Assembly: GCF_016881005.1 (NCBI RefSeq)
Contig: NZ_JACOPV010000001.1
Coordinates: forward strand, 124,001 to 188,000
Source of the DNA: Pseudomonas arcuscaelestis
GTDB taxonomy: Bacteria > Pseudomonadota > Gammaproteobacteria > Pseudomonadales > Pseudomonadaceae
DNA: 64,000 nucleotides
Direction: 5' to 3'
Shown here in pieces: positions 1 through 9,110 of this stretch. Below the pieces are notes generated by a model. The model saw only the letters and a program-made list of their open reading frames with translations, ran no database searches and had not been told where the DNA came from. Made by a program: the position numbers and the translations under genes. The first letter of the stretch is position 1, and every line of letters begins with the position of its first letter.

Positions 1-984
1 AGCGACCGGGTGACCGGAATAGGTGAAGCCGTGGTTGAAGTCACCGCCTTCGCTGACGACCTTGGCTACTTCGTCACGTACGATCACACCACCCATTGGG
101 ATGTAACCGGAAGTCAGACCCTTGGCGATGGTCATCAGATCTGGTTTGAGGTCGTAGTAGTCGGAACCGAACCACTCACCGGTACGCCCAAAACCGCAGA
201 TCACTTCGTCGGCGATGAACAGAATTTCGTACTTGGCCAGAATCTCCTTGATCTTCGGCCAGTAGCTTTCTGGTGGAATGATCACACCGCCTGCGCCCTG
301 GATCGGCTCAGCGATGAAGGCAGCGACGTTTTCTTCGCCCACTTCGAGAATTTTCTTTTCCAGCTGTTCGGCGGCCCAGATACCAAACTCTTCCGGGCTC
401 TTGTCGCCACCCTCACCGAACCAGTACGGCTGCGGGATGTGCACGATGTCCGGCAGGGTGCCGCTTTGTTCGTGCATGCCGCTCATACCACCCAGCGCGG
501 CGCCCGCCACGGTGGAACCGTGATAACCATTAATGCGGCCGATAATCACCTTCTTCTGCGGCTTGCCCTTGACCGCCCAGTAGTGACGGACCATACGCAG
601 GTTAGTGTCGTTACCTTCGGAGCCCGAACCGGTGAAGAACACATGAGTCATACCTTCCGGCGCCACGGCAGAAATCGCCTTGGCCAATTCCAGCGCAGGT
701 GGGTGTGCGGTCTGGAAGAACAGGTTGTAGTACGGCAGCTCACGCATTTGCTTGGCTGCAGCGTCTGCCAGCTCTTCACGACCGTAACCGACCGCCACAC
801 ACCACAGACCAGCCATGCCATCGAGGATTTTGTTGCCCTCGCTGTCCCACAAATGCACACCTTCAGCTTTGGTGATAATTCGCGGGCCCTTTTCTTTCAG
901 TTGCTTGTAGTCACTGAAAGGCGCCAGGTGATGATCACGGCTCAGGTCTTGCCACTCGCGGGTTTGCGGGTTGTTGACGCTCAT
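1..984 (-). CDS. spuC: Putrescine--pyruvate aminotransferase, N-terminal 328 residues (3' end outside window)
   Basis: Class III PLP-dependent aminotransferase that transfers the amino group of putrescine to pyruvate in polyamine catabolism. Visible motifs include a glycine-rich cofactor stretch (FFTGSGSEGNDTN) and the PLP-lysine context TIAKGLTSGY, which puts the Schiff-base lysine at residue 288. The ATG at 984 begins MSVNNPQTREW. The reading frame is open to the window edge, so the C-terminus is missing. It lies 48 bp downstream of spuB on the same strand, so the two are probably cotranscribed. The family is certain; the putrescine specificity is inferred from the spu neighbours. Confidence 0.93.
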   Translation of the reverse strand, partial: MSVNNPQTREWQDLSRDHHLAPFSDYKQLKEKGPRIITKAEGVHLWDSEGNKILDGMAGLWCVAVGYGREELADAAAKQMRELPYYNLFFQTAHPPALELAKAISAVAPEGMTHVFFTGSGSEGNDTNLRMVRHYWAVKGKPQKKVIIGRINGYHGSTVAGAALGGMSGMHEQSGTLPDIVHIPQPYWFGEGGDKSPEEFGIWAAEQLEKKILEVGEENVAAFIAEPIQGAGGVIIPPESYWPKIKEILAKYEILFIADEVICGFGRTGEWFGSDYYDLKPDLMTIAKGLTSGYIPMGGVIVRDEVAKVVSEGGDFNHGFTYSGHPVA

Positions 985-1032
985 GTGCTTCTCCGTTTTC
1001 TGACGGCCGCGCTCCTGCGGCTCCGGGGTTGA

Positions 1033-2391
1033 TCAGACTGCAAACAGCAGGAACTCACGTTCCCAGGAGCTGATTACACGTTTGAAGTTTTCATGCTCGG
1101 CACGTTTGGTTGCGACGTAGCCGGTAATGAATTTCTTGCCCAGGTAGGGTTCCAGGGCCTTGCAGTTTTCCATGCGCTCCAACGCATCCTCGATGGTCAG
1201 CGGCAGGCGCAGATTGCGGCGCTCGTAACCACGACCCTGTACCGGGGCGCTTGGCTTGATGCCTTCGACCATGCCAATGAATCCGCACAACAGGCTGGCG
1301 GCAATCGCCAGGTACGGGTTGGCGTCGGCCCCTGGCAGACGGTTCTCTACGCGGCGGTTCTGCGGACCTGCATCCGGAACCCGGAGGCCGACGGTGCGGT
1401 TCTCTTCGCCCCATTCCACGTTTACCGGAGCCGAGGTGTCTGGCAGGAAGCGGCGGAACGAGTTCACGTTCGGTGCAAACAACGGCAGTACTACCGGAAT
1501 GAATTTCTGCAAACCGCCAACGTGATTGAGGAACAGTTCGCTCATGCGGCCATCTTCATCGGAAAAGATGTTCTTGCCGGTGTGCACATCGATGATGCTC
1601 TGGTGCAGGTGCATAGCACTGCCTGGCTCACCGGTCATCGGTTTGGCCATGAAGGTAGCGGCGACGTTGTGCTTGAGCGCCGCTTCACGCATGGTCCGCT
1701 TGAACACCAGGATCTGGTCGGCCAAAGCGAGGGCGTTACCGTGACGGAAGTTGATTTCCATCTGCGCCGTGCCGTCTTCGTGGATCAGCGTGTCCAGGTC
1801 CAGGTTCTGCAGTTCGCACCAGTCGTAAACGTCCTCGAACAACGGGTCGAATTCGTTGGCTGCTTCAATGGAAAACGACTGACGGCCGGTTTCCGGACGG
1901 CCGGAGCGGCCAATTGGCGGCTGCAGCGGGAAGTCTGGGTCTTCGCAGCGCTTGGTCAGGTAGAACTCCATTTCTGGCGCCACAATTGGCTGCCAGCCTC
2001 TGTCGGCATAAAGCTTCAGAACCTTCTTGAGCACGTTGCGCGGCGACAGCTCGACCGGATTGCCTTGCTTGTCATAGGTATCGTGGATTACCTGGGCGGT
2101 GGGCTCGATAGCCCAAGGGACGAGAAACACCGCGTTCTCGTCAGGTCGGCAAATCATGTCGATATCAGCCGGATCCAGCAGCTCGTAGTAGATGTCATCG
2201 TCGACGTAGTCGCCGGTGACGGTTTGCAGCAGGACACTCTCGGGCAAGCGCATGCCTTTTTCAGCAATGAACTTGTTGGTTGGAGAAATCTTGCCACGGG
2301 TGATCCCGGTGAGGTCGCTGATCAAGCACTCAACTTCGGTGATCTTGTGTTCTTTCAACCAATCGGTGAGCTGGTCGAGGTTGTTACTCAT
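1033..2391 (-). CDS. spuB: Gamma-glutamylputrescine synthetase-like glutamine synthetase
   Basis: Glutamine synthetase superfamily protein of 452 residues that ligates glutamate to a polyamine such as putrescine, the first step of the gamma-glutamyl polyamine route. GS motifs in order are the N-terminal ISDLTGITRGK, the metal-site strand PEMEFYL, GTAQMEIN, the ATP/metal element SAMHLHQS, NVNSFRRF, ENRTVGLRVP and GADANPYL. The ATG at 2391 is preferred over an upstream in-frame codon at 2421 because GAGG sits about 6 nt before it and the protein then starts MSNNLDQL. It is a paralogue of spuI at 2973, which is transcribed in the opposite direction. Which of the two prefers which polyamine cannot be read from the sequence. 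Confidence 0.92.
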   Translation of the reverse strand: MSNNLDQLTDWLKEHKITEVECLISDLTGITRGKISPTNKFIAEKGMRLPESVLLQTVTGDYVDDDIYYELLDPADIDMICRPDENAVFLVPWAIEPTAQVIHDTYDKQGNPVELSPRNVLKKVLKLYADRGWQPIVAPEMEFYLTKRCEDPDFPLQPPIGRSGRPETGRQSFSIEAANEFDPLFEDVYDWCELQNLDLDTLIHEDGTAQMEINFRHGNALALADQILVFKRTMREAALKHNVAATFMAKPMTGEPGSAMHLHQSIIDVHTGKNIFSDEDGRMSELFLNHVGGLQKFIPVVLPLFAPNVNSFRRFLPDTSAPVNVEWGEENRTVGLRVPDAGPQNRRVENRLPGADANPYLAIAASLLCGFIGMVEGIKPSAPVQGRGYERRNLRLPLTIEDALERMENCKALEPYLGKKFITGYVATKRAEHENFKRVISSWEREFLLFAV

Positions 2392-2972
2392 AAATACCTC
2401 AGGAGGTAAATGTCTAGACAATCGTCAGGACACCCGGAGTGGGCGTCGCAGACATTCTGGATGCCGCGCGGGGCTAAAGCAAAAGCCGCGCAGGGGCATA
2501 CCGCGACGAGAGCCGCTATAGTCATTAAAGAGAAACGAAGAGGACGCATCGACAACAGGCAGGCTGCCCGCGCCGTCAATTATTTCAGCCGGGGTGCTGA
2601 GGACTGACGCGCAGCGATGGGCGCTCGCGTAAAATGCTCGAAAACCAATCTGCGGGCGGCAGACGGTGCGGCCGGTTGTCGGCTGGCGTGACATGTAACC
2701 CCCGGTATTATTGATGTTATGGGTTGCCACCGAGCTTAGCCTTGTTCATTTTTTTACACAACACCCCCGTAAAAAATAGAACACGGCCTGTCGAAAAATC
2801 GCTCTTCTGGTACGAAAGCAGCGGTTGCTAGCGCCCTCGATTGCAGCAAAAATGCCGCTTAAGGGCCATTTTAGGGCATCATGTGGTTGGCTTGACTTCG
2901 GTATGGCTTTCCGATTGACTGGAGCTGCAAGCCCCCATTGATTGATATTTTTAACAACAAAGGTGTTGCATC
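2392..2972. promoter_or_regulatory. Divergent spuB/spuI intergenic control region
   Basis: A 581-bp gap separates the two divergent glutamine-synthetase-like genes and must hold promoters for both directions. No convincing ORF was found here; the open frames lack ribosome sites and protein-like sequence. The middle (about 2735-2790) is strikingly AT-rich and holds an inverted repeat described separately. No clear sigma70 or sigma54 promoter pair could be fixed by eye. Confidence 0.6.
2744..2782. repeat. AT-rich inverted repeat, candidate operator
   Basis: Two 14-bp arms, 2744-2757 (GTTCATTTTTTTAC) and 2769-2782 (GTAAAAAATAGAAC), are reverse complements except at two positions. They are separated by 11 bp rich in C. 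The element sits near the middle of the spuB/spuI control region, as expected for a shared regulator-binding site. The function is inferred. Confidence 0.45.
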
Positions 2973-4349
2973 ATGTCGGTACCCCCGCGTGCCGTTCAGC
3001 TTAACGAAGCGAACGCGTTCCTTAAGGAACATCCTGAGGTTCTCTACGTTGACCTTCTGATTGCAGATATGAATGGTGTGGTGCGTGGCAAGCGCATCGA
3101 GCGCACCAGCCTCCACAAGGTTTACGAGAAAGGCATCAACCTGCCGGCCTCCCTCTTCGCATTGGATATCAACGGTTCAACGGTAGAAAGTACCGGCCTG
3201 GGCCTGGACATCGGCGATGCCGATCGCATTTGCTATCCGATCCCCGACACCCTATCCAACGAGCCTTGGCAGAAGCGCCCGACTGCGCAGCTGCTGATGA
3301 CCATGCACGAAATCGAAGGTGAGCCGTTCTTCGCCGACCCGCGTGAAGTTCTGCGCCAAGTGGTGAGCAAGTTCGATGAGATGGGTCTGACCATCTGCGC
3401 CGCGTTCGAGCTGGAGTTCTACCTGATCGACCAGGAGAACGTGAATGGCCGTCCACAACCGCCACGTTCGCCCATCTCCGGCAAACGCCCGATGTCGACC
3501 CAGGTCTACCTGATCGACGATTTGGATGAGTATGTAGACTGCCTGCAGGACATCCTCGAAGGCGCGAAGGAACAGGGCATCCCTGCCGACGCAATCGTCA
3601 AGGAAAGCGCCCCGGCGCAGTTTGAAGTCAACCTGCACCACGTTGCCGACCCAATGAAGGCCTGCGACTACGCGGTACTGCTCAAGCGCCTGATCAAAAA
3701 CATCGCCTACGACCATGAAATGGACACCACCTTCATGGCCAAGCCTTATCCAGGCCAGGCGGGGAATGGTCTGCATGTCCATATCTCGGTGCTGGACAAA
3801 GATGGCAAGAACATCTTCACCAGCGAGGATCCCGAGCAGAACGCCGCACTGCGTCACGCGATCGGCGGTGTGCTCGAGACCCTACCGGCGTCGATGGCGT
3901 TCCTGTGCCCGAACGTCAACTCGTACCGCCGTTTCGGTGCTCAGTTCTACGTACCAAACTCGCCAAGCTGGGGCCTGGACAACCGCACTGTTGCCCTGCG
4001 CGTACCAACTGGCGCACCTGATGCCGTGCGTATCGAACACCGCGTCGCCGGTGCCGACGCCAACCCGTACCTGCTGATGGCCGCGGTATTGGCGGGCGTT
4101 CACCATGGTCTGACCAACAAGGTCGAACCTGGCGCGCCGACCGAAGGCAACTCCTACGAGCAGAACGAACAGAGCCTGCCGAACAACTTGCGTGATGCCC
4201 TACGCGAGCTCGACGACAGCGAGATCCTGGCCAAGTACATCGATCCTAAATACATCGATATCTTCGTGGCCTGTAAGGAAAGTGAGCTGGAAGAGTTTGA
4301 ACACTCCATCTCCGACCTCGAGTACAACTGGTACCTGCATACCGTTTGA
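2973..4349 (+). CDS. spuI: Gamma-glutamylputrescine synthetase
   Basis: Glutamine synthetase superfamily protein of 458 residues, paralogous to SpuB. It is predicted to make gamma-glutamyl-polyamine from glutamate, ATP and putrescine or a related amine. Motifs include LIADMNGVVRGK, the metal strand AFELEFYL, SAPAQFEVN, NGLHVHIS, NVNSYRRF, DNRTVALRVP and GADANPYL, in the order typical of this family. The ATG at 2973 has AAAGGTG about 9 nt upstream. It is transcribed away from spuB-spuC and is followed immediately by a REP hairpin. The symbol rests on family and gene order in Pseudomonas. Confidence 0.9.
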   Translation: MSVPPRAVQLNEANAFLKEHPEVLYVDLLIADMNGVVRGKRIERTSLHKVYEKGINLPASLFALDINGSTVESTGLGLDIGDADRICYPIPDTLSNEPWQKRPTAQLLMTMHEIEGEPFFADPREVLRQVVSKFDEMGLTICAAFELEFYLIDQENVNGRPQPPRSPISGKRPMSTQVYLIDDLDEYVDCLQDILEGAKEQGIPADAIVKESAPAQFEVNLHHVADPMKACDYAVLLKRLIKNIAYDHEMDTTFMAKPYPGQAGNGLHVHISVLDKDGKNIFTSEDPEQNAALRHAIGGVLETLPASMAFLCPNVNSYRRFGAQFYVPNSPSWGLDNRTVALRVPTGAPDAVRIEHRVAGADANPYLLMAAVLAGVHHGLTNKVEPGAPTEGNSYEQNEQSLPNNLRDALRELDDSEILAKYIDPKYIDIFVACKESELEEFEHSISDLEYNWYLHTV

Positions 4350-4357
4350 TGGCGTAA

Positions 4358-4416
4358 TCGCGGGGCAAGCCCGCTCCCACAGGACTTAACCTGTAGGAGC
4401 GGGCTTGCCTCGCGAA
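4358..4416. repeat. REP-type palindromic element between spuI and argA
   Basis: A long inverted repeat with arms starting tcgcggggcaagcccgctc and ending gagcgggcttgcctcgcga, joined by a short centre. This is the style of extragenic palindrome common in P. putida-group genomes. It lies between the convergent 3' ends of spuI and argA and may act as a transcript-end hairpin. Related copies occur near 17890 and 63351. Confidence 0.8.
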
Positions 4417-4419
4417 GCC

Positions 4420-5718
4420 TTACAAAGCTTTCTCGAAAATCTTCGAATTACGCTGGTAGTTGTACAGCGAGGCCCTTGCTGCCGGCATCCGCTCGACGCT
4501 ACTGGGTACAAACCCACGTTCACGGAACCAGTGAGCAGTCCGGGTCGTCAGCACGAACAACGTGTTCAAGCCCATCTCCCGCGCCCGTGTCTCGATGCGT
4601 TCAAGCAGCTCATCGCCACGCCCCCCATGACGATACTCGGGATTCACCGCCAGGCACGCCAACTCACCCGCCTCGGAATCAGCAATCGGATACAGTGCGG
4701 CACACGCGATGATCATGCCTTCGCGTTCAACCACGCTGAATTGCTCGATCTCACGTTCCAGCACCTCACGAGAACGACGCACCAGAATGCCTTGTTCTTC
4801 CAACGGGCTGATCAGTTCCAGCAGACCACCGACATCTTCAATGGCTGCCTCGCGAACCTTCTCAAACTGCTCTTGAGCCACCAGGGTGCCGCCACCATCG
4901 CGGGTAAACAGTTCAGTGAGCAAGGCGCCATCTTCGCCATAGCTGACGATATGACTGCGTGCTACGCCACCACGGCAAGCCTGGGCAGCGGCATCCAGCA
5001 GTTCGGCCTGATAATCACTGCCCAAACGCTGCAAATGCGCCGGAACCTGTTGCGGGCGCAGTTCACGTACTAGCCGCCCTTGCTCGTCAATCAAGCCGCG
5101 TTCAGAGCCGAATAACAGCAATTTGTCGGCTTCCAGCTCAATTGCTGCGCGTGTTGCGACATCTTCACAGGCCAGGTTGAAAATTTCGCCAGTCGGCGAG
5201 TAACCGAGCGGCGATAACAGCACAATGGAGCGCTCATCGAGCAGCCGGTTGATACCTTTGCGGTCGACCCGGCGCACTTCACCGGTATGGTGATAATCGA
5301 CACCTTCAAGCACACCGATCGGTCGCGCGGTTACCAGGTTGCCTGCAGCAACGCGCAAGCGCGAACCCTGCATCGGCGAAGCCGCCATGTCCATCGACAG
5401 GCGCGCCTCTATAGCGATACGCAGGTGACCAACGGCATCGATCACACATTCCAGGGTTGCCGCATCGGTGATGCGCATACCACGGTGATAATGCGGCGTG
5501 AGGCCACGACTGGCCAGGCGGGCTTCGATTTGCGGACGCGAACCGTGCACCAGTACCAGACGAACCCCAAGGCTGTGCAACAGCACCAGGTCGTGAACGA
5601 TATTGCCGAAGTTGGGGTGTTCCACACCGTCACCGGGCAGCATGACCACAAAGGTGCAGTCACGGTGGGCGTTGATGTAGGGCGAAGCATGACGCAGCCA
5701 GTTGACGTAATCGGGCAT
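4420..5718 (-). CDS. argA: Amino-acid N-acetyltransferase (N-acetylglutamate synthase)
   Basis: Catalyses acetyl-CoA plus glutamate to N-acetylglutamate, the first step of arginine synthesis. The 432 residues comprise an N-terminal amino-acid-kinase domain (VRLVLVHGSRPQIEARL near residue 60), which in this family carries the arginine feedback site, and a C-terminal GNAT domain (about 290-432, with ACLAVNPEYRHGGRGDELL as the acetyl-CoA loop). The ATG at 5718 (MPDYVNWLRH) is chosen over an in-frame codon at 5763 because it gives the usual family length. argE lies 114 bp upstream on the same strand, suggesting joint expression. Confidence 0.96.
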   Translation of the reverse strand: MPDYVNWLRHASPYINAHRDCTFVVMLPGDGVEHPNFGNIVHDLVLLHSLGVRLVLVHGSRPQIEARLASRGLTPHYHRGMRITDAATLECVIDAVGHLRIAIEARLSMDMAASPMQGSRLRVAAGNLVTARPIGVLEGVDYHHTGEVRRVDRKGINRLLDERSIVLLSPLGYSPTGEIFNLACEDVATRAAIELEADKLLLFGSERGLIDEQGRLVRELRPQQVPAHLQRLGSDYQAELLDAAAQACRGGVARSHIVSYGEDGALLTELFTRDGGGTLVAQEQFEKVREAAIEDVGGLLELISPLEEQGILVRRSREVLEREIEQFSVVEREGMIIACAALYPIADSEAGELACLAVNPEYRHGGRGDELLERIETRAREMGLNTLFVLTTRTAHWFRERGFVPSSVERMPAARASLYNYQRNSKIFEKAL

Positions 5719-5832
5719 AACCACAAAGCCTGTAGAAAATTGGACAAGAACGGGAAAGCACACAGCGCTCGAAGGGTTATCGTCGGAACAGGCTTGGCGT
5801 CACGCGCAATCTCCTTTGGGTAACGGCTGAAC

Positions 5833-6990
5833 CTAACGGGCAATTACCGGGTTCAGGCAGTAATGTTCAATCAACTCACGCAATAGACGCACAGTAGGCT
5901 GCAAGCGTGACATTTCAAGATATTCGCCCGGCTGATGGGCGCAAGCGATGTCACCCGGACCGAGTACCAGGGTCTCACAGCCCAGGCGCTGAAGATAAGG
6001 CGCTTCGGTACCAAAGGCTACCGCTTCGGCGCGGTGACCTGTAAGACGTTCGGCTACCCGCACCAACTCCGCGTCGGCCTCCTGTTCAAACGGCGGCACC
6101 TCGGGGAACAACGGTGCATAGTCGATCTTCACCTGATGCAGCTCGGCCAGCGGTGCAAGTTTCTGCCGAATGGCGGCACGCAGCGCCTCGGGGTCCATGC
6201 CCGGCAATGGCCGCAAATCAAACTCCAATGCGCACTGGCCACAGATCCGGTTCGGATTGTCACCGCCATGAATGCAACCGAAGTTCAACGTCGGCTGCGG
6301 TACGCTGAACTGGGCGTTGTTGAATTCCTTCCGCCATTGCTGACGCAAATTCATCAGCTCGCCCATCACCTGGTGCATGGCCTCCAGCGCACTATGGCCA
6401 AGACTCGGATCCGACGAATGGCCACTGCGACCGAGAATATCGATACGCTCCATCATCACACCCTTGTGCAGGCGGATAGGTTTGAGCCCGGTAGGTTCAC
6501 CGATCACCGCCGCTCGCCCCAGCGGACGCCCAGCCTCGGCCAATGCACGGGCACCGGACATTGAACTTTCTTCATCGCAGGTCGCAAGAATCAGCAACGG
6601 TTGCTTGAAGTCGTTCGCCAGCAATGGCTGTACGGCCTCGATGACCAAGGCGAAGAAACCTTTCATGTCGCAACTGCCGAGCCCGACCCAGCGGCCATCA
6701 ACCTCCGTTAATTTGAGCGGGTCGGTCTGCCACAGCTGCGGATCATAAGGCACCGTATCGCTATGCCCAGCCAACACCAACCCGCCAGGGCCACTGCCGT
6801 AGCTGGCCAGCAGGTTGAACTTGCCCGGCGTCACTTGCTGGATATCGCAGGCAAAGCCCAGGTCACCCAACCAACCGGCCAACAGGTCGATCACTGCACG
6901 ATTGGACTGATCTAGCGCAGGTTGGGTACAGCTGACCGAAGGCATAGCAATCAATGCCGCGAACTGTTCTTTGAGCGATGGCAAAGGCAT
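5833..6990 (-). CDS. argE: Acetylornithine deacetylase
   Basis: M20-family zinc hydrolase of 385 residues that removes the acetyl group from N-acetylornithine. The zinc-ligand motif AGHSDTVP lies near residue 75, the catalytic ATCDEESSMSG near 140, and the C-terminal ligand region ACAHQPGEY follows. The ATG at 6990 is preferred because AAGGAG lies 7 nt upstream, while the ATG at 6996 is too close to that site. It precedes argA on the same strand. Pseudomonads can also recycle the acetyl group through ArgJ, so ArgE may be partly redundant; that is family knowledge, not visible here. Confidence 0.94.
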   Translation of the reverse strand: MPLPSLKEQFAALIAMPSVSCTQPALDQSNRAVIDLLAGWLGDLGFACDIQQVTPGKFNLLASYGSGPGGLVLAGHSDTVPYDPQLWQTDPLKLTEVDGRWVGLGSCDMKGFFALVIEAVQPLLANDFKQPLLILATCDEESSMSGARALAEAGRPLGRAAVIGEPTGLKPIRLHKGVMMERIDILGRSGHSSDPSLGHSALEAMHQVMGELMNLRQQWRKEFNNAQFSVPQPTLNFGCIHGGDNPNRICGQCALEFDLRPLPGMDPEALRAAIRQKLAPLAELHQVKIDYAPLFPEVPPFEQEADAELVRVAERLTGHRAEAVAFGTEAPYLQRLGCETLVLGPGDIACAHQPGEYLEMSRLQPTVRLLRELIEHYCLNPVIAR

Positions 6991-7117
6991 GCGCATTCTC
7001 CTTGAGGCGAAGCCCATCATAGGGCCATCGGGCACCTGGAATAAACCGTCGGCGGCCGACTCCTGTACACTGCACGGCCAAGACGCTCCCTGTCATCCGA
7101 GCCTGGATTACTCAGCA

Positions 7118-8509
7118 ATGCACAAAGAAACCGAAATCAAACTGCGGGTCAGCCGCGAGACGCTCGCCGCCCTGCGCGAACACCCATTGCTGAAGAAGCG
7201 CAACAAGTCTGGCTGGCAACAGCGCGAGCTGCTGAACCAGTACTTCGACACCCCTGAGCGTGACCTGGCTGCCGCCAAGGTTGCACTGCGCCTGCGCCGC
7301 GACGGCGATGTAGTCATCCAGACCCTCAAGACCCGTGGCCAGAGCGTCGCCGGTCTGTCGGTACGCAACGAGCACGAGTGGCAGTTGCCCAAGGCTAAGC
7401 TGGACGTGAAAAAGCTCGACGACGAATGCTGGCCGGCCGAACTCGCCGACGTGGATAAAAAAGCCATCAAGGCGCTGTTCACCACTGATTTCACCCGCGA
7501 ATATGCAGAGATCGCCTGGGGCCGTGGCAAGGCCAAGGTGGTGATCGAAGCCGCCCTGGACCTCGGCACCGTGGTCGCTGGCAAGCAGAAGGAAGAAATC
7601 TGCGAGCTGGAGCTTGAGCTGCGCGAAGGTGAACCTGAAGCGTTGCTGGAACTCGCGGCCGAGCTGTCTGCCAGCCTGCCGTTGTTCCCGTGCGACATCA
7701 GCAAGGCCGAGCGGGGTTATCGCTTGCTCGATCCAACCAGCTACGCGCTGAGCCTGCCGACTGCCGAGCTGAACCCCGAGATGCCCCTGGATGACGCCTT
7801 CGCCACCCTCGCCTGGCAATTGCTCGGTGCCAGCCAGCGCTTGGCCGAACAGTACCGATTCAACGGTCACTGGCGCCTGCTGCAGGATTGGGTCCAGGCC
7901 CTTGCTGAACTGCGCGCCCTGACCAGCAGCCTCGGCCAGGCCGCACCACGCACGACAACCTCCGCCTTGCGCAGCAGCCTCGATGCCTTGCTGGAAGACT
8001 GGCGCCCACTGGTGCTGGCCGGCAATGACGACGAAGACGTTCGCCGAGCAGCGCCGGAACAATTTGCAGAAGAGCTGCAGGACCCGCGCTGGGGCCAGTT
8101 CTCTCTGGAGACCTCGCGCTGGCTGCTGGCTCGCGGCTGGACCGTCGAGCGCAACAAGCGCGGCGACCGCCAAGGTGCCGCGCAATTGGCCAATTGGTTG
8201 AATGTGCTGCTGGCCGACGAAGCCAAGGCCCTGAACCTGCCGCTGTACCATCGCCAGCCGGAAGACTTGGCAGAACAACTGCCCCGTATCGAGCGTCTGC
8301 TGGCCTGGCTGCACCATGCCCGTCAGGTGCTTGAGAGCCCCGACCTGGACCGTTTGTTCGGTGAGCTGAACAAACTGCATGAACTGGCCAACCAGTCGAT
8401 CAGCGACGAAGTTGAAGCCGACGTTCGCACTGAGGTACTGGATGCCCGTGCCGACCAGGCCATGGCCGTGTTCCAGAGTCGCGGCTGGAAGCATCTGTTG
8501 CGCAAGTAA
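7118..8509 (+). CDS. CYTH and CHAD domain protein, probable inorganic triphosphatase
   Basis: A 463-residue protein. The first 200 residues form a CYTH domain with the signature ExExK at the extreme N-terminus (ETEIK, residues 4-8), which binds metal and triphosphate. The rest (about 220-463) is a helical CHAD domain rich in His, Arg and Lys, a fold linked to polyphosphate binding. It resembles E. coli YgiF, an inorganic triphosphatase. The ATG at 7118 is the only start that places ExExK at the N-terminus; the open frame extends upstream to 6971. It faces away from argE, and no strong ribosome site is seen. Confidence 0.88.
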   Translation: MHKETEIKLRVSRETLAALREHPLLKKRNKSGWQQRELLNQYFDTPERDLAAAKVALRLRRDGDVVIQTLKTRGQSVAGLSVRNEHEWQLPKAKLDVKKLDDECWPAELADVDKKAIKALFTTDFTREYAEIAWGRGKAKVVIEAALDLGTVVAGKQKEEICELELELREGEPEALLELAAELSASLPLFPCDISKAERGYRLLDPTSYALSLPTAELNPEMPLDDAFATLAWQLLGASQRLAEQYRFNGHWRLLQDWVQALAELRALTSSLGQAAPRTTTSALRSSLDALLEDWRPLVLAGNDDEDVRRAAPEQFAEELQDPRWGQFSLETSRWLLARGWTVERNKRGDRQGAAQLANWLNVLLADEAKALNLPLYHRQPEDLAEQLPRIERLLAWLHHARQVLESPDLDRLFGELNKLHELANQSISDEVEADVRTEVLDARADQAMAVFQSRGWKHLLRK

Positions 8510-8513
8510 GCCC

Positions 8514-8984
8514 TTAGCGCAGCACCGGTAGACTCGTCGTGGACTTTATTTCGGATAAGGCCACGGTCGAGTTGACCTCCTGGATCCCCGGCACCATCGA
8601 CAGTTTTTCGAAAAAGAAGCGTTCGTAAGCTTCGATGTCCGGGGTGACAATGCGCAGCAGAAAATCCACTGCACCCATCAGCACATAGCACTCCATCACT
8701 TCCGGGAAGCCGCGAATCGCCTCGGTAAATTCGGTGAAATTGGAGCGTCCGTGAGCATTCAGTTTTACCTCGGCAAAAATCTGCGTATTCAGGCCGATTT
8801 TCTTGCGATCCAGCAAGGTCACCTGAGCGCGAATCACTCCCTCTTCTTTCAAACGCTGAATCCGTCGCCAACAGGGTGACTGCGAGAGTCCTACGCGCTC
8901 GGCAATCTGCGCACTGGAAAGCGATGCATCTTCCTGCAAAAGAGCCAGGATCCGCCGATCGTAGAGATCCAATTCACTCTGCAT
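8514..8984 (-). CDS. Lrp/AsnC-family transcriptional regulator
   Basis: A 156-residue regulator with an N-terminal winged helix-turn-helix (LSSAQIAERVGLSQSPCWRR, residues 22-41) and a C-terminal RAM/ACT-like effector domain (ECYVLMGAVDFLLRIVTPD). Such proteins sense amino acids and usually control adjacent genes and their own. It ends 4 bp from the triphosphatase gene in convergent orientation and is transcribed away from the small ACT-like gene at 9111. The 126-bp gap between the latter two is AT-rich and is a likely binding region. The effector is unknown. Confidence 0.92.
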   Translation of the reverse strand: MQSELDLYDRRILALLQEDASLSSAQIAERVGLSQSPCWRRIQRLKEEGVIRAQVTLLDRKKIGLNTQIFAEVKLNAHGRSNFTEFTEAIRGFPEVMECYVLMGAVDFLLRIVTPDIEAYERFFFEKLSMVPGIQEVNSTVALSEIKSTTSLPVLR

Positions 8985-9110
8985 AATTATTCCCGCATTG
9001 CGCCAATATACGAATTATCTAATTCAAAAACCCGCCTAATTTGCTGATCATAGAGAAAAAAAACCCGGTTGAGCATGTGAAAATTTCCTCCACCTGAACC
9101 GGAGACTTCC

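Noticed and set aside
10..1032. Long plus-strand ORF of 340 codons
   Set aside because: It is the antisense shadow of spuC; the opposite strand encodes a clear aminotransferase.
1093..2409. Plus-strand ORF of 438 codons
   Set aside because: Shadow of spuB; the protein has no family pattern, while the minus strand has all GS motifs.
2425..2730. Minus-strand ORF of 101 codons in the spuB/spuI gap
   Set aside because: No ribosome site and no protein-like sequence; better explained as open frame in regulatory DNA.
7112..8494. Minus-strand ORF of 460 codons
   Set aside because: Shadow of the CYTH-CHAD gene, whose ExExK start and codon pattern are convincing.
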